From assembly GCF_002245355.1 (NCBI RefSeq), contig NZ_NOWF01000005.1:240587-304586 (forward strand): a stretch of 64,000 bases of DNA, given 5' to 3'. This DNA is from Paludifilum halophilum (GTDB lineage: Bacteria > Bacillota > Bacilli > Thermoactinomycetales > DSM-45169). The notes beneath the pieces were generated by a model. The model worked only from the letters and a program-made list of their open reading frames with translations, did not search any database and was not told the DNA's origin. Shown here piece by piece: positions 23,470 to 32,748 of the stretch. A program made the position numbers and the translations under genes. Every line of letters starts with the position of its first letter. Within the stretch, counting starts at the first letter, position 1.

Positions 23470-24936
23470 TTATTTCCTTTCCTTGATGACCTGGACCATC
23501 CGGATGTTTGGATCTTCTGTTCCCTGAACAGGTAATCCCGCTTCCAGGTGCTCCAGGATGTAATCGATGTTTTCCTGGGTGATTCGCTCTCCGGGCAAAA
23601 GGACGGGGATCCCCGGGGGGTAGATCATGATGAATTCCGCCATGATGAATCCGGCGGACTCACGGAAGGGAACGGTTTCCGTATCCGCATAGAAAGCGTC
23701 CCGGGGGGAGATGGCCAGATAAGGGATCTCCGGGATCCGGGCAGGATCGCTTCTCCGCTGTTGCGGGGTATAGAATTGATCGGACAGATCCCGGAATGCT
23801 CCGATCAGTGCACGGATACTTTCCCGGTCGTCACCGGGGGTGACCAGACAGAGGATATTATATAGATCACTCAGCTCCACTTCGAGCCCCTGGGTTTCCC
23901 GCAGCCATTTTTCCGCGTCGTAACCGGTGATTCCCAAGCCGTTCAACCGAATGATCAGCTTCGTCTCGTCCATGTCGTAAGCGGCCTCGGAGCCGATCAT
24001 CTCCCGTCCGATGCAGTACAGGCCGGGGATTTTATTGATCTCGCGGCGGGCGTGTTCCGCCAGGTCCAGGGTCCGTTCCAACATCTCTCTTCCCCGGGTG
24101 GCCAGGTAGCGCCGGGCTGTATCCAGAGAAGCCAGCAGTAGATAAGAAGTGGATGTGGTGGTCAACATGCTGATGATGGATTGGACCCGCTGTGGGTGAA
24201 CCCTGGGACCGAGCAGGTTGAGTACGGAACTTTGGGTGAGGGAGCCGCCCAGTTTGTGCATACTGGTGGCGGCCATATCCGCACCTGCCTGCATGGCGGA
24301 TGAAGGAAGGCGATCGTGGAAATGGGTGTGCACCCCGTGCGCTTCGTCGACCAGCACTGGAATGTCCCATCGATGGACGCACTCCACGATCTCTTGCAAG
24401 CGGCCGGCGACTCCGTAGTAAGTGGGATTGATCAGCAGGACCGCTTTGGCATCAGGGTGAAGGCGGAGAACCCGTTCCACTTCCCGCCGGGTAACCCCGT
24501 GGGCGATGCCCAAGGTTTCGTCCATGACAGGGTGGACGAAGACCGGATGACCTCCCGCCAGGATGACGGCGGACAAAACGGATTTGTGGACGTTGCGGGG
24601 AATGATGATCTTTTCCCCGGGGCCGATGACGGACATCACCATCGTCATGATGGCTCCGCTCGTTCCCTGAACCGAGAAAAACGTATGGTCGGCACCGAAA
24701 GCTTCCGCCGCCAATTCCTGGGCCTCCCGAATCACACCGTGGGGATGATGCAGGTCATCCAGGGGCTCGATATTGATCAGGTCGATGGATAAGGCATGAT
24801 CCCCCATAAAAGACCGGAATTCCGGATCCATCCCTTTTCCTTTCTTATGTCCGGGGATGTGAAATTGACGCGGGTTTTTCGCCGCGTGTTCCTTCAATCG
24901 GGTGAACAGGGGGGTTCGATGTTGTTTGGATATCAA
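23470..24936 (-). CDS. speA: Arginine decarboxylase (Orn/Lys/Arg decarboxylase major domain, SpeA-type)
   Basis: 488-residue PLP enzyme, the length of B. subtilis SpeA, which makes agmatine from arginine for polyamine synthesis. The PLP lysine is Lys228 in STSMHKLGGS; VDEAHGVHTH (about 197) supplies the PLP-nitrogen aspartate, and SVQGTSGA the phosphate-binding turn. Lysine decarboxylase activity is the main alternative because the family cannot be split by eye. Start TTG with AAAGGT nine bases upstream. It is the only polyamine gene seen here. Confidence 0.88.
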   Translation of the reverse strand: MISKQHRTPLFTRLKEHAAKNPRQFHIPGHKKGKGMDPEFRSFMGDHALSIDLINIEPLDDLHHPHGVIREAQELAAEAFGADHTFFSVQGTSGAIMTMVMSVIGPGEKIIIPRNVHKSVLSAVILAGGHPVFVHPVMDETLGIAHGVTRREVERVLRLHPDAKAVLLINPTYYGVAGRLQEIVECVHRWDIPVLVDEAHGVHTHFHDRLPSSAMQAGADMAATSMHKLGGSLTQSSVLNLLGPRVHPQRVQSIISMLTTTSTSYLLLASLDTARRYLATRGREMLERTLDLAEHARREINKIPGLYCIGREMIGSEAAYDMDETKLIIRLNGLGITGYDAEKWLRETQGLEVELSDLYNILCLVTPGDDRESIRALIGAFRDLSDQFYTPQQRRSDPARIPEIPYLAISPRDAFYADTETVPFRESAGFIMAEFIMIYPPGIPVLLPGERITQENIDYILEHLEAGLPVQGTEDPNIRMVQVIKERK

Positions 24937-25029
24937 GCCGCTCTACCTTTCTGTCGATATTCATGAGGCTCAGTATAGCAAATTGGGCGCGGGTGGGGAA
25001 GGATACCCGTCCGGCGATTTCCGAGAAAG

Positions 25030-25055
25030 ACCCGGGCGGATGGATCCGCCCGGGT
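25030..25055 (-). terminator. Terminator of the MFS gene
   Basis: ACCCGGGCGGA/TCCGCCCGGGT stem, loop TGGA; CTTTCTC follows on the minus strand. Confidence 0.8.
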
Positions 25056-25059
25056 TTCG

Positions 25060-26253
25060 TTATGATATATGGTGAATGTCCTTGGTTTCCACTTTGGGGC
25101 AAGTGATTCGCTTCTCCTTCCACAAATGGTAACTGAATAGGAACAGGAGGAGAACCGGAAAAGCGGAAGAAAACCGGTACATCGCGCTGTAGCTGGAATG
25201 GGCGGCGATATATCCCAGCAGCATTCCCCCGATTCCGATCCCCAGATCGATGGATGAGATGAACATCCCTGTGGCTGTTCCCCGCCGCCGGGGTTCTACC
25301 CGGGCGACTGTCCAGGCCAACAGGGTGGACAGGGTGGAACCATAGCCCAAGCCGTAGAGAAAGGCGGCGAGATTCAGAGAGAAAAGGGTGGTGGCGTAGG
25401 AGAGTGAGAGCAATCCGGATATCATCAAAAGGGCGCTCGGAAATAGTACCCAGGCAGGTCCTTTTTGATCGAATATTTTTCCGGCCATCGGTCGGGATAA
25501 CACCACGGCGGCGGCGTTGCTGATGAAAAACCATTCGATCCCGGCAATGCCGGCTTCTTTACCGAATAGCAGGATAAAACTGGCGATTCCTCCGTAAGTG
25601 ATGCCGCAGAACAGGTTGAGAAAGGAGGGGAGAGCGGCCCGTTTTTCAAACCAAGTCGTCTTCGGGGCCGTTGCTCCCCCGTCTTTCATCTTTTTCGAGG
25701 GAGTCGCCGTCATCAGGGTGAAGGGGAGAACCATGGCGGTGAACACGGCCGCTGTGAGCACCAGTGGTTGAAACCCGTGTTCTGTCAACAGCCAGGCACC
25801 TGCGATGGGGGCAACGGCCATCGCCAGGGTCTGGGACAGGCCGAAATAGCCCATCCCTTCCCCGATGCGATTCTTCGGAATGATATCCGAAACGATGGTG
25901 GTATAGGAAGTGGTGGCGGCTCCCCAACCCAGCCCGTGAAGCACGCGCATCAGGAGAATGAGCCAAACCGCCCCCAACCCGTAAAACCCCGCCGTGGACA
26001 GGGCGAGGATTCCCACACTGATCAGAGCGATGGCCTTTCGACTCTTGGTATCCAGCCATTTTCCGATCAACGGGCGGATCAGGACAGCGGACAGAGTGAA
26101 TAGGCTGATGGTCAACCCCGCCGAGAAATCGTTGCCTCCCAGTTGTTTGATGTATACGGGCAAAGTGGGGGTAAGGGCCTGAAATCCGAGGAAAATCAAT
26201 AGATTACATGTAGTGATGAGTAAAAAATCTCGGGTCCATAGCCGTTGCTGCAA
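25060..26253 (-). CDS. MFS transporter (YfcJ/arabinose-efflux-like)
   Basis: 397-residue, twelve-helix major facilitator. The loop 2-3 motif appears as GKWLDTKSRKAIAL and a matching GKIFDQKGPAW in the second half; LHGLGWGAATTS fits the helix-5 region of drug/sugar efflux members. Probably an exporter; substrate unknown. TTG start behind AAGGTGA. A ~215-base leader on the minus strand carries a promoter-like sequence, a 42-base palindrome and an intrinsic terminator, so expression may be controlled by attenuation. Confidence 0.85.
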   Translation of the reverse strand: MQQRLWTRDFLLITTCNLLIFLGFQALTPTLPVYIKQLGGNDFSAGLTISLFTLSAVLIRPLIGKWLDTKSRKAIALISVGILALSTAGFYGLGAVWLILLMRVLHGLGWGAATTSYTTIVSDIIPKNRIGEGMGYFGLSQTLAMAVAPIAGAWLLTEHGFQPLVLTAAVFTAMVLPFTLMTATPSKKMKDGGATAPKTTWFEKRAALPSFLNLFCGITYGGIASFILLFGKEAGIAGIEWFFISNAAAVVLSRPMAGKIFDQKGPAWVLFPSALLMISGLLSLSYATTLFSLNLAAFLYGLGYGSTLSTLLAWTVARVEPRRRGTATGMFISSIDLGIGIGGMLLGYIAAHSSYSAMYRFSSAFPVLLLFLFSYHLWKEKRITCPKVETKDIHHIS

Positions 26254-26300
26254 CGTGATTCACCTTCTACTCGAGTGATGTTGTTTATTGCTTTTTCATG

Positions 26301-26323
26301 TAAAAAAGACCGCCGACCGGCGG
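26301..26323 (-). terminator. Intrinsic terminator inside the MFS leader (candidate attenuator)
   Basis: Minus strand: CCGCC GGTC GGCGG, then TCTTTTTT. It lies 48 bases upstream of the MFS start, with no gene ending nearby on that strand. Confidence 0.7.
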
Positions 26324-26406
26324 AAAGGGTGATTGTTATACACCATCGAACGTTTTTGAACGGGCCATTGCAGGAAAATTCATCCGGTTCACTCAGCTGA
26401 CGCATC

Positions 26407-26448
26407 GCCTCGGATGATGCAAGCCAGCTGGCTTGCATCATCCGAGGC
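26407..26448. repeat. 42-base perfect palindrome
   Basis: Each half is 21 bases: GCCTCGGATGATGCAAGCCA plus G, mirrored without a single mismatch or loop base. It lies between the predicted minus-strand promoter and the leader terminator of the MFS gene. Confidence 0.9.
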
Positions 26449-26475
26449 TATCTTCTTTTCAAAAACAACTCCTGT

Positions 26476-26504
26476 AGTTTAACCAAGGATTACAAGTTTG
26501 TAAA
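26476..26504 (-). promoter_or_regulatory. Candidate sigma-A promoter for the MFS leader
   Basis: Minus strand TTTACA, 17 bases, TAAACT. Transcription would start near 26469, upstream of the palindrome. Confidence 0.5.
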
Positions 26505-26807
26505 GGGTAATTTCCAAAAATAGTTAGTATGGATCGATCATCCAGAGGATCATTTCTCCCGGCGAACAGGAATAGAATAAGCAGTGATGCGTGTCGGATA
26601 TTTCCATTCCCGCACAGATGGATCGATTTTCTGCGATTAAGGGGAGGAGAGAGGAAGGAATTACAGAAGGGACGACCGAAAAATAAAATATATGTTTTTA
26701 AAATTTGCAATTGAGGGTCAAATAGGAAGGGTTACTGGCGGGACCTTTGCAGAGGAGGTATAGCGGCCGACATTTTTGATCCACTTTGGCTGAAAGAGGT
26801 GAAGCGG
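26505..26807. other. Intergenic stretch before korA
   Basis: No gene supported. Upstream region of korA; AGAGGTG just before 26808 is the korA ribosome site. No riboswitch pattern recognised. Confidence 0.5.
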
Positions 26808-28586
26808 ATGCCCCAGTTGACTTGGAAGGTGGGAGGAGCCCAGGGAGAGGGGATCGACAGCACCGGCGAAATCTTCGCTACCACCCTGAACCGCCTTGGG
26901 TTTTATGTCTTTTCCTACCGTCATTTTATGTCCTTGATCAAGGGGGGACATACCAACTATAAGGTGCGGGTCACCCCGTCCCAATCAGGTTATCACGGAG
27001 ATGAACTGGATCTGTTGATCGCTTTCGATCAGTCGACCATCGACGAAAACTGGAAGGAATTAAGCGAAGGCGGCGTTCTCATCTATGATTCCAGCCGGAT
27101 TTCCTCTCCGGATTTTCCCGGCGACAAAAACTTTTTGCTCTGCCCTGTACCGATTACGGAGATGGCCAAAGAAGCAGGGAGTTCGATTATGCGCAATATG
27201 GTCGCTTCCGGAGTGACGGCGGCCATGGTGGGACTGCCCCGCCATGCTTTTGATCCGCTGATTGTGGAGCGGTTCGGCAAAAAAGGGGAGAAGGTGGTCG
27301 CCAGTAATAAAGTGGCGATTCAGGCGGGATACGATTTCGCTTTGAAACGGTTCGGCCAGCGGAAAGAGCTTCCGCAACCGCAGCCGGAGGAAGACGGAGG
27401 CGGTCATCTCTTTCTGTCGGGAAACGAGGCAGTGGCCTTGGGGGCTCTGGCTGCCGGATGCCGCTTTTTGGCGGCTTATCCGATCACTCCTGCGACAGAG
27501 ATTATGTATACCGCTCTCAACCATTTTCCCCAATACGGGGGAAAAGTGGTACAGGCAGAGGATGAGATTGCCGCCTGCATCATGGCGATCGGGGCCAACT
27601 ATGCCGGAACCCGGGCGATGACTTCCACTTCGGGTCCGGGCTTTACGCTGATGCAGGAATCGATCGGTCTGTCGGGAGTGACGGAAACGCCGATGGTCAT
27701 TGTAAATGTGATGAGAAGCGGTCCCGGTACGGGCTTGCCGACCAAGACGGAGCAGTCGGACCTGAATGAGATGTTGTATGGTACCCACGGGGAAATCCCC
27801 CGTATTGTCCTGACACCGACGACAGTGACGGAGTGTTTCCGGTACGCGGCGGAGGCTTTCAACCTGGCCGAGACTTACCAATGTCCGGTGATTCTGGCGA
27901 CCGATCTGTTCCTGGGAATGTCAAAGCAATCCGTCCCGTTTGAGGAAATCGACGGGGTGCAGGTGAGGATCGAACGGGCGTCGAGAATCGGGGACGCGGA
28001 TTTGGCGGCGATGGGAAATGGGGAATACCGCCGGTATCGGGTGACGGAATCCGGTATTTCCCCCCGGTCGATCCCCGGCCAGAAAAACGGACGGTTCGTG
28101 GCGATGAGTAATGAACACGACGAAGGGGCGACGGAGGAGATTGAAGATAGCCGCAACCGGGTGGAACAGATGAGCAAGCGGATGCGCAAGTTGGACGGGT
28201 GGGACGTGGATGCCTTCGGCTATGTTTATGATGGCCCGGAAGAATCGACAGAGATCACCCTGGTCGGTTTCGGATCCACTCGTGCCCAAATTGGCGAGGC
28301 GGCGGCGCGATTGAGGGAAAGAGGCGTTAAAACCGGCCATTTACAGCTGAGAGCAGTTAAACCCTTCCCGGAGACCTCGGTGTGCCGTTTGTTATCGGGA
28401 GCCTCCCGTATCGTCGTTGTGGAAAACAACTCCACAGGACAGCTGGCGGAAGTGATCCGAGCCCGAGTGGGCTTTCACGACCGGATTACCCACTGTCTCA
28501 AGTTTGACGGGGATCCTTTTACCGTGCAGGAAATCCTCAATCATTGCAATCGGTCGCAAGAGGTGATAAACGGATGGCGACGATGA
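26808..28586 (+). CDS. korA: 2-oxoacid:ferredoxin oxidoreductase, fused gamma-alpha subunit
   Basis: 592-residue subunit. Residues 1 to about 190 form the gamma domain (GGAQGEGIDSTGEIFA, GGHTNYKVRV), and the alpha (pyrimidine-binding) domain begins at LSGNEAVALGALAAGCRFLAAYPITPATEIM. Conserved STSGPGFTLMQESIGLSGVTETPMV follows. With KorB it converts 2-oxoglutarate (or another 2-oxoacid) and CoA to the acyl-CoA, reducing ferredoxin. Start ATG 26808 is preceded by AGAGGTG; GTG 26799 is weaker. It overlaps korB by 13 bases. Confidence 0.92.
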   Translation: MPQLTWKVGGAQGEGIDSTGEIFATTLNRLGFYVFSYRHFMSLIKGGHTNYKVRVTPSQSGYHGDELDLLIAFDQSTIDENWKELSEGGVLIYDSSRISSPDFPGDKNFLLCPVPITEMAKEAGSSIMRNMVASGVTAAMVGLPRHAFDPLIVERFGKKGEKVVASNKVAIQAGYDFALKRFGQRKELPQPQPEEDGGGHLFLSGNEAVALGALAAGCRFLAAYPITPATEIMYTALNHFPQYGGKVVQAEDEIAACIMAIGANYAGTRAMTSTSGPGFTLMQESIGLSGVTETPMVIVNVMRSGPGTGLPTKTEQSDLNEMLYGTHGEIPRIVLTPTTVTECFRYAAEAFNLAETYQCPVILATDLFLGMSKQSVPFEEIDGVQVRIERASRIGDADLAAMGNGEYRRYRVTESGISPRSIPGQKNGRFVAMSNEHDEGATEEIEDSRNRVEQMSKRMRKLDGWDVDAFGYVYDGPEESTEITLVGFGSTRAQIGEAAARLRERGVKTGHLQLRAVKPFPETSVCRLLSGASRIVVVENNSTGQLAEVIRARVGFHDRITHCLKFDGDPFTVQEILNHCNRSQEVINGWRR

Positions 28587-29437
28587 AGGACTTTCGGACG
28601 GAAAATAAACCGACATGGTGTCCCGGATGCGGCGATTTTGCTGTGTTGGCGGCGTTGCAGAAGGCGGTGGCCTCCTTGGGATTGGAGCCGGAGGAAGTGG
28701 TTTGCGTATCCGGAATCGGTTGTTCCGGAAAAATCGCTCAACATTTCGGCGGATACGGATTCCACAGCCTGCACGGCCGCTCCCTCCCGACAGCCACCGG
28801 AGTCAAGCTGGGCAATCAGGACCTCACCGTAATCGCCGCCGGCGGGGACGGGGACGGATACGGTATCGGTATGGGTCACCTGGTTCATGCTGTGCGGCGC
28901 AATATCGATCTGACTTATATCGTGATGGATAACCAGATCTACGGGCTGACTACCGGACAGACATCTCCCACCAGCAAAAAGGGGTTCCGATCCAAAACTT
29001 CCCCTGAAGGAGCGGCGGAGGAGCCGGTGAAAGCCGTGGAGACAGCCCTGGTCAATGGGGCCAGCTTTGTCGCTCAGGCATTTTCCGGAGATGTCAAGCA
29101 GATGACGGTCCTCTTTGAGGAAGCGGTCCGCCATCGGGGATTTTCCCTGATTAACTGCTTCAGCCCTTGTGTTACCTTTAATAAAGTGAATACCTATGAC
29201 TGGTTTAGAGAGAATGTTATCCGGTTGAAAGACCGGGAAGAGTACGATTCCGGAGACCGAGATGCCGCGTTGAGCGTTATGAGGAAGACCCATGGGCTGG
29301 TGACAGGGATTCTCTGCCGGGAGGAGCGGCCGGCTTACCACGAAGTCATGACCGGGGCCCATTCCGTTGCCGCCAGTAAGATGGATCTGAATATACCAAG
29401 GGAGGATATGAGAGAGATTTTCCACTCCTTCCGATAA
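28574..29437 (+). CDS. korB: 2-oxoacid:ferredoxin oxidoreductase, beta subunit
   Basis: 287-residue thiamine-diphosphate and Fe-S subunit. WCPGCGDF near residue 15 and the later cysteines serve the 4Fe-4S cluster; the TPP/Mg motif is GGDGDGYGIGMGHLVHAVRRN ... MDNQIYGLTTGQ. Start ATG 28574 behind AAGAGGTG, inside the end of korA, indicating translational coupling. No ferredoxin gene is adjacent, so the electron acceptor is encoded elsewhere. A terminator follows. Confidence 0.93.
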   Translation: MATMKDFRTENKPTWCPGCGDFAVLAALQKAVASLGLEPEEVVCVSGIGCSGKIAQHFGGYGFHSLHGRSLPTATGVKLGNQDLTVIAAGGDGDGYGIGMGHLVHAVRRNIDLTYIVMDNQIYGLTTGQTSPTSKKGFRSKTSPEGAAEEPVKAVETALVNGASFVAQAFSGDVKQMTVLFEEAVRHRGFSLINCFSPCVTFNKVNTYDWFRENVIRLKDREEYDSGDRDAALSVMRKTHGLVTGILCREERPAYHEVMTGAHSVAASKMDLNIPREDMREIFHSFR

Positions 29438-29473
29438 CCATGGATCGGTTAAAAAACCCGGATGACCATATAG

Positions 29474-29535
29474 GATCCTCTTTGGATCGACAGTCAAGAG
29501 CAAGCTCTTTCTGTCGACACAAAGGGGATTTTTTA
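29474..29535 (+). terminator. Terminator of korAB
   Basis: Long imperfect stem ATCCTCTTTG...TCGACAG / CTGTCGACACAAAGGGGAT followed by TTTTTT. The rest of the gap to 29728 holds no gene. Confidence 0.75.
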
Positions 29536-29667
29536 TGGGGAACGCCGCCTTCAGGGATTCATAGGCTACCTATGAAAGGATCCGAAGGATCATAAAAGAG
29601 ATGACAATTTGTCGTATAAAAGGAATTGTCATAATGGATTTGTTATAATACAATAATTCATCCAAAC

Positions 29668-29696
29668 CAAAAAACACCCTTCTTTGGAAGAAGGGT
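29668..29696 (-). terminator. Terminator of yktB
   Basis: Minus strand ACCCTTCTTCC AAAGAAGGGT followed by GTTTTTTGG. Confidence 0.85.
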
Positions 29697-29728
29697 AAGG
29701 TGGTCATTCAAGAAACCGAAAGTTAAGG

Positions 29729-30361
29729 TTATCCGGACAGGACCGCCAACCGATAGAGGGGTGACAGCGTTTGAAAGGCTTGTTTGATTTCTGATTCCAG
29801 CCGGTCGGCTTCCTGAACAGCCGGATGGTTTCGATCCAATCGAATCCCGCAGAGAAACTCCGCTTTTTTCACATTTTGAAGGCGTTTCAGCACTTTTTCC
29901 ATCCCGGTTCGGCCCAGCTCTCCGACAGGTGTTGCCTCCGGCCGGGTATGATCCTGAGAGACGACGAAGGAGGAAGGGATGAAGGGGAGAAGCTCATCCA
30001 TCTGCTCCAAAAAATTTCGGGCAAAGTCGGGCTTGTTCGGACTTTCATAGATCAGTGCGAACATGGCGAACAGATGGGGTTTCCGCATACCGACCTGAAA
30101 GTGGGGATGGGCTTTGTATCCCCGTTTCTGAGTCGACCAGGCCACCCAGGTTTCGTCCGGGGGATTCACTGTACGCCGGGCGTGTTTGGCGACGTGGACA
30201 AACATTTGTTCACCGGCGAGATCCGACAGGTCGGGGCGGAGGTTTTCCCCCAGGCTTTCCAATTTGGGTCGGATCTGTTCTTTAAGGGCTTCCATCCGGG
30301 GTTCCAATCCCGGGATGGAAAAGACGTCAAAATCTTTATCCTGAAACCCTGTCCAACTCAT
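29729..30361 (-). CDS. yktB: DUF1054 protein, YktB
   Basis: 210-residue soluble protein of the YktB/DUF1054 family, conserved in bacilli, function unknown. Recognisable parts are the N-terminus FQDKDFDVFSIPGLEPRM, the middle EQMFVHVAKHARRTVNPPDETWVAW and PHFQVGMRKPHLFAMFALIYE. Length equals the family. ATG with GTGGTGAAAG upstream. Stands alone on the minus strand with its own terminator. Confidence 0.9.
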   Translation of the reverse strand: MSWTGFQDKDFDVFSIPGLEPRMEALKEQIRPKLESLGENLRPDLSDLAGEQMFVHVAKHARRTVNPPDETWVAWSTQKRGYKAHPHFQVGMRKPHLFAMFALIYESPNKPDFARNFLEQMDELLPFIPSSFVVSQDHTRPEATPVGELGRTGMEKVLKRLQNVKKAEFLCGIRLDRNHPAVQEADRLESEIKQAFQTLSPLYRLAVLSG

Positions 30362-30466
30362 GGTTTTCTTTCACCACCATAAACAAGTTTTCCACCCTAT
30401 CATATCACAAAGTTTTATTCCTCAAACCTGATAACCGGGGAGACCGGGGAACCCTTATTTTCATTT

Positions 30467-30481
30467 AGGGTGGCACCGTGA
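30467..30481 (+). promoter_or_regulatory. Isolated T-box-like motif
   Basis: AGGGTGGCACCGTGA is close to the T-box core AGGGTGGNACCGCG and is preceded by GGGAACCCTT, but no stem I, no clear terminator and no aminoacyl-tRNA synthetase or amino-acid gene follow. Possibly a remnant or chance. The surrounding gap 30362-30657 has nothing else. Confidence 0.25.
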
Positions 30482-30657
30482 CCGATCATCGGAGAATTGC
30501 GTAGTTTAAATAGAAAAAATATTCATTCGTCGTTCTTTTTCAGAACAGGTTTATTTTCGGAGGGATGCGGGCATCCTGTTGCCAGAGTTTCGCGAAATGC
30601 CAAAAGTTGGTTGTCTGTCGGTGAAGTTTCCATCGGCCCGGGCGGTGGGAACCGTCG

Positions 30658-30888
30658 ATGAAGATTGAACATGTTGAAAAGGAGTGCGGCGGAACCGTGG
30701 AAGATGTGATCAAAGCATTTCGGTGTCGAGAGCCGGAAAAGCGGATTCCTGTCTTGCGACTGGAGCTGGATTACGAGCTGGCCCTGCTGCATGAGGCGAT
30801 GGTCGAAAAAAATACGCACCGGATCGATCAATGTAAAGCCCGCCTCCGGGAACTTCGCCAAGAGATGTTGATGCTTGAAGCTCTATGA
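30658..30888 (+). CDS. Small helical hypothetical protein
   Basis: 76 residues, charged and helical (PVLRLELDYELALLHEAMVEKN, KARLRELRQEMLMLEAL), probably a coiled-coil hairpin. No family recognised. The start is uncertain: ATG 30658 has only GGTGGG upstream, while GTG 30697 has AAGGAG twelve bases away. It precedes a repeat element and the aminopeptidase gene. Confidence 0.5.
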   Translation: MKIEHVEKECGGTVEDVIKAFRCREPEKRIPVLRLELDYELALLHEAMVEKNTHRIDQCKARLRELRQEMLMLEAL

Positions 30889-31036
30889 GCTTTATAAGAA
30901 ATACCACCCTTTGACTTCGCTTTTAAAAAGGAAATAAAGAGATCGTGTCGAATTACATGAGTGTATCTCGAATGAGATGCACTTTTTTTGTTGCCACCTC
31001 AAGGGGAAGAATGAGAGGCGAAATGCGGGGAGCCGC

Positions 31037-31176
31037 TAGTGCCCGATCTGGAAACCAAGTTGGGGAGGGGGGAGGTCGTTGTAGATCCTTTGCGTTTTTT
31101 GCAAGAGATCGGAGACGGCCTCAGCCTTTTCCCCCCTCAGCTGCACAAGCAGAACAAGGTTGCTTGCAGGGGCACC
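31037..31176 (+). repeat. Dispersed structured repeat, copy B
   Basis: Ends TAGTGCCC...GGGGCACCA form a terminal inverted repeat; the core GTAGATCCTTTGCG TTTTTT and CAAGAGATCGGAGACGGCC is shared with copies C and D. The hairpin arm reads GGGAGG/CCTC here where C and D read GGTAGG/CCTACC, a compensated change. It fills most of the gap 30889-31214. Confidence 0.8.
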
Positions 31177-31214
31177 AGATCGCCCGGATTCGGAGACTGG
31201 ATAGGAGGGGTATG

Positions 31215-32720
31215 ATGGAGTGGAAAATGGCGAGAGAGCCTTTAATGACATTGGCGACAGATTGTCTGGTCGTTTTGCACACACAAGGGGGCGAATCTCT
31301 CAAAGGATGTGCGCGGGAAGCGGATGAAGCCCTGGATCATCGCATTTCCCAGTTGGTGACGGAGGGGGAAGTCACCGGTCGATATAAAGAAGCGGTTTTG
31401 GTTCACAACTGGGGCAAGATTCCGGCGAAGCGGCTTTTGGTGCTGGGTTTGGGTAAAGAAGAGAAGCTTACCCTGGATCGGTTCAGAAACGCGGTGGCCG
31501 TTGCAGCCCGTAAAGCGCGGGGCGCCGGTGTGAAGCAGTTGACTTTCGGTTGTGCAAAACATTTAAACCGGCGTTGGAACGCGGCGGACTTCGTCCAGGC
31601 TTTGGTGGAGGGTGTCGAGCTGGGGCTTTACCGTTACCGCGGATGGAAAAGTCAGGATGAGACAACGGACGCCAAAACCTTGGAAACGGTTTGGCTCAGT
31701 CTGGAGGAAGTAAGTAATCCGGCCTACGAGGCGGGCGTAGAACGGGGGCGTGTTTTTGCCGCCGCTACCAATACCGCCCGGGATCTGGCCAATAAACCGG
31801 CCAATATACTGACCCCTTCCACCTTGGCAGAACGCGCTTCGGAAATCGCCGACCGTCAGGGGCTGAACGTGGAGATCTTGGAAGAAGAACGCTTGAAAGA
31901 GTTGAATATGAGTGCTCTGCTGGCGGTATCCGAGGCCAGCGCAGAACCGGCCCGTATGATCGTTCTCTCCTATGAAGGGGCTCCCGAAAGCCAGGAAGTG
32001 CTCGGTTTGGTCGGAAAGGGTGTCACTTTCGACAGCGGGGGAATTCAGGTAAAACCTTCCCGGGGGATGGAGCAGATGAAGGGGGATATGGCAGGGGCCG
32101 CCGCAGTGCTGGGTGCTATGGAAGCCATCGGTTCTCTGCGTCCCCACTGCAATGTAACCGCCGTTATTCCCGCCTGTGAAAACATGATCAATGGTAATGG
32201 ATTTCGTCCGGGAGACGTGATTCGATCCTTTAGCGGAAAAACCATTGAAATCCATCATACCGATGCGGAAGGGCGTCTGATTTTGGCTGACGGCCTCGCT
32301 TACGCCCGTCGTCTGGGTGCGACTTCTCTCGTCGATGTGGCGACGCTGACTGGCGCTGTGATTGTCGCTCTGGGCCATACCGCCACAGGCGTGATGGCCA
32401 ACGATTCCGAATGGAGTGCCGAAGTCAAAGAGGCGGCCCGGCACGCCGGGGAGAAAGTATGGGAGCTTCCTATGTACGAGGAGTATGAGGAATACATTCG
32501 GAGTGAAGTTGCCGATATGAAGAATGAGGGAGGGAGTCCAGCCGGAACGATTCAGGGGGGCATGTTTCTGAAGCAGTTTGTGGAGGAGACACCCTGGACC
32601 CATTTGGATATCGCCGGAACGGCAGATGGACAAAAGGAGGATGGCATTCATTTACGGGGAGCGACCGGAGCGGGTGTACGGACTCTGACTCAACTGGCCC
32701 TGCGGTTCGGAGGCAAATAA
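31215..32720 (+). CDS. pepA: Leucyl aminopeptidase (M17, PepA)
   Basis: 501-residue cytosolic metallopeptidase that removes N-terminal residues and functions as a hexamer. Metal and catalytic motifs: VGKGVTFDSGG (Lys and Asp ligands), KGDMAGAA, and the signature HTDAEGRLILADGLAYA. Length fits bacterial PepA. ATG 31215 has AGGAGG six bases upstream; ATG 31212 is immediately before it. The long in-frame extension back to 30945 passes through the repeat element and is not coding. A terminator follows. Confidence 0.95.
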   Translation: MEWKMAREPLMTLATDCLVVLHTQGGESLKGCAREADEALDHRISQLVTEGEVTGRYKEAVLVHNWGKIPAKRLLVLGLGKEEKLTLDRFRNAVAVAARKARGAGVKQLTFGCAKHLNRRWNAADFVQALVEGVELGLYRYRGWKSQDETTDAKTLETVWLSLEEVSNPAYEAGVERGRVFAAATNTARDLANKPANILTPSTLAERASEIADRQGLNVEILEEERLKELNMSALLAVSEASAEPARMIVLSYEGAPESQEVLGLVGKGVTFDSGGIQVKPSRGMEQMKGDMAGAAAVLGAMEAIGSLRPHCNVTAVIPACENMINGNGFRPGDVIRSFSGKTIEIHHTDAEGRLILADGLAYARRLGATSLVDVATLTGAVIVALGHTATGVMANDSEWSAEVKEAARHAGEKVWELPMYEEYEEYIRSEVADMKNEGGSPAGTIQGGMFLKQFVEETPWTHLDIAGTADGQKEDGIHLRGATGAGVRTLTQLALRFGGK

Positions 32721-32748
32721 ATGCGGGGAATCCCTCTACAGTGGCAAG

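Noticed and set aside
26459..26710. 83-residue minus-strand open frame upstream of the MFS gene
   Set aside because: No ribosome site or protein-like composition; the region is better explained as promoter and leader.
28541..29503. 320-residue open frame antisense to korB
   Set aside because: Shadow of a well-supported gene; no ribosome site or recognisable domain.
30945..31214. 90-residue N-terminal extension of PepA
   Set aside because: The frame is open but passes through the dispersed repeat; AGGAGG just before 31215 and family length set the start there.
31563..32651. 362-residue open frame antisense to pepA
   Set aside because: It lies entirely opposite a gene with full M17 motifs, has no ribosome site and a histidine/arginine/proline-rich composition typical of shadow frames in GC-rich DNA.
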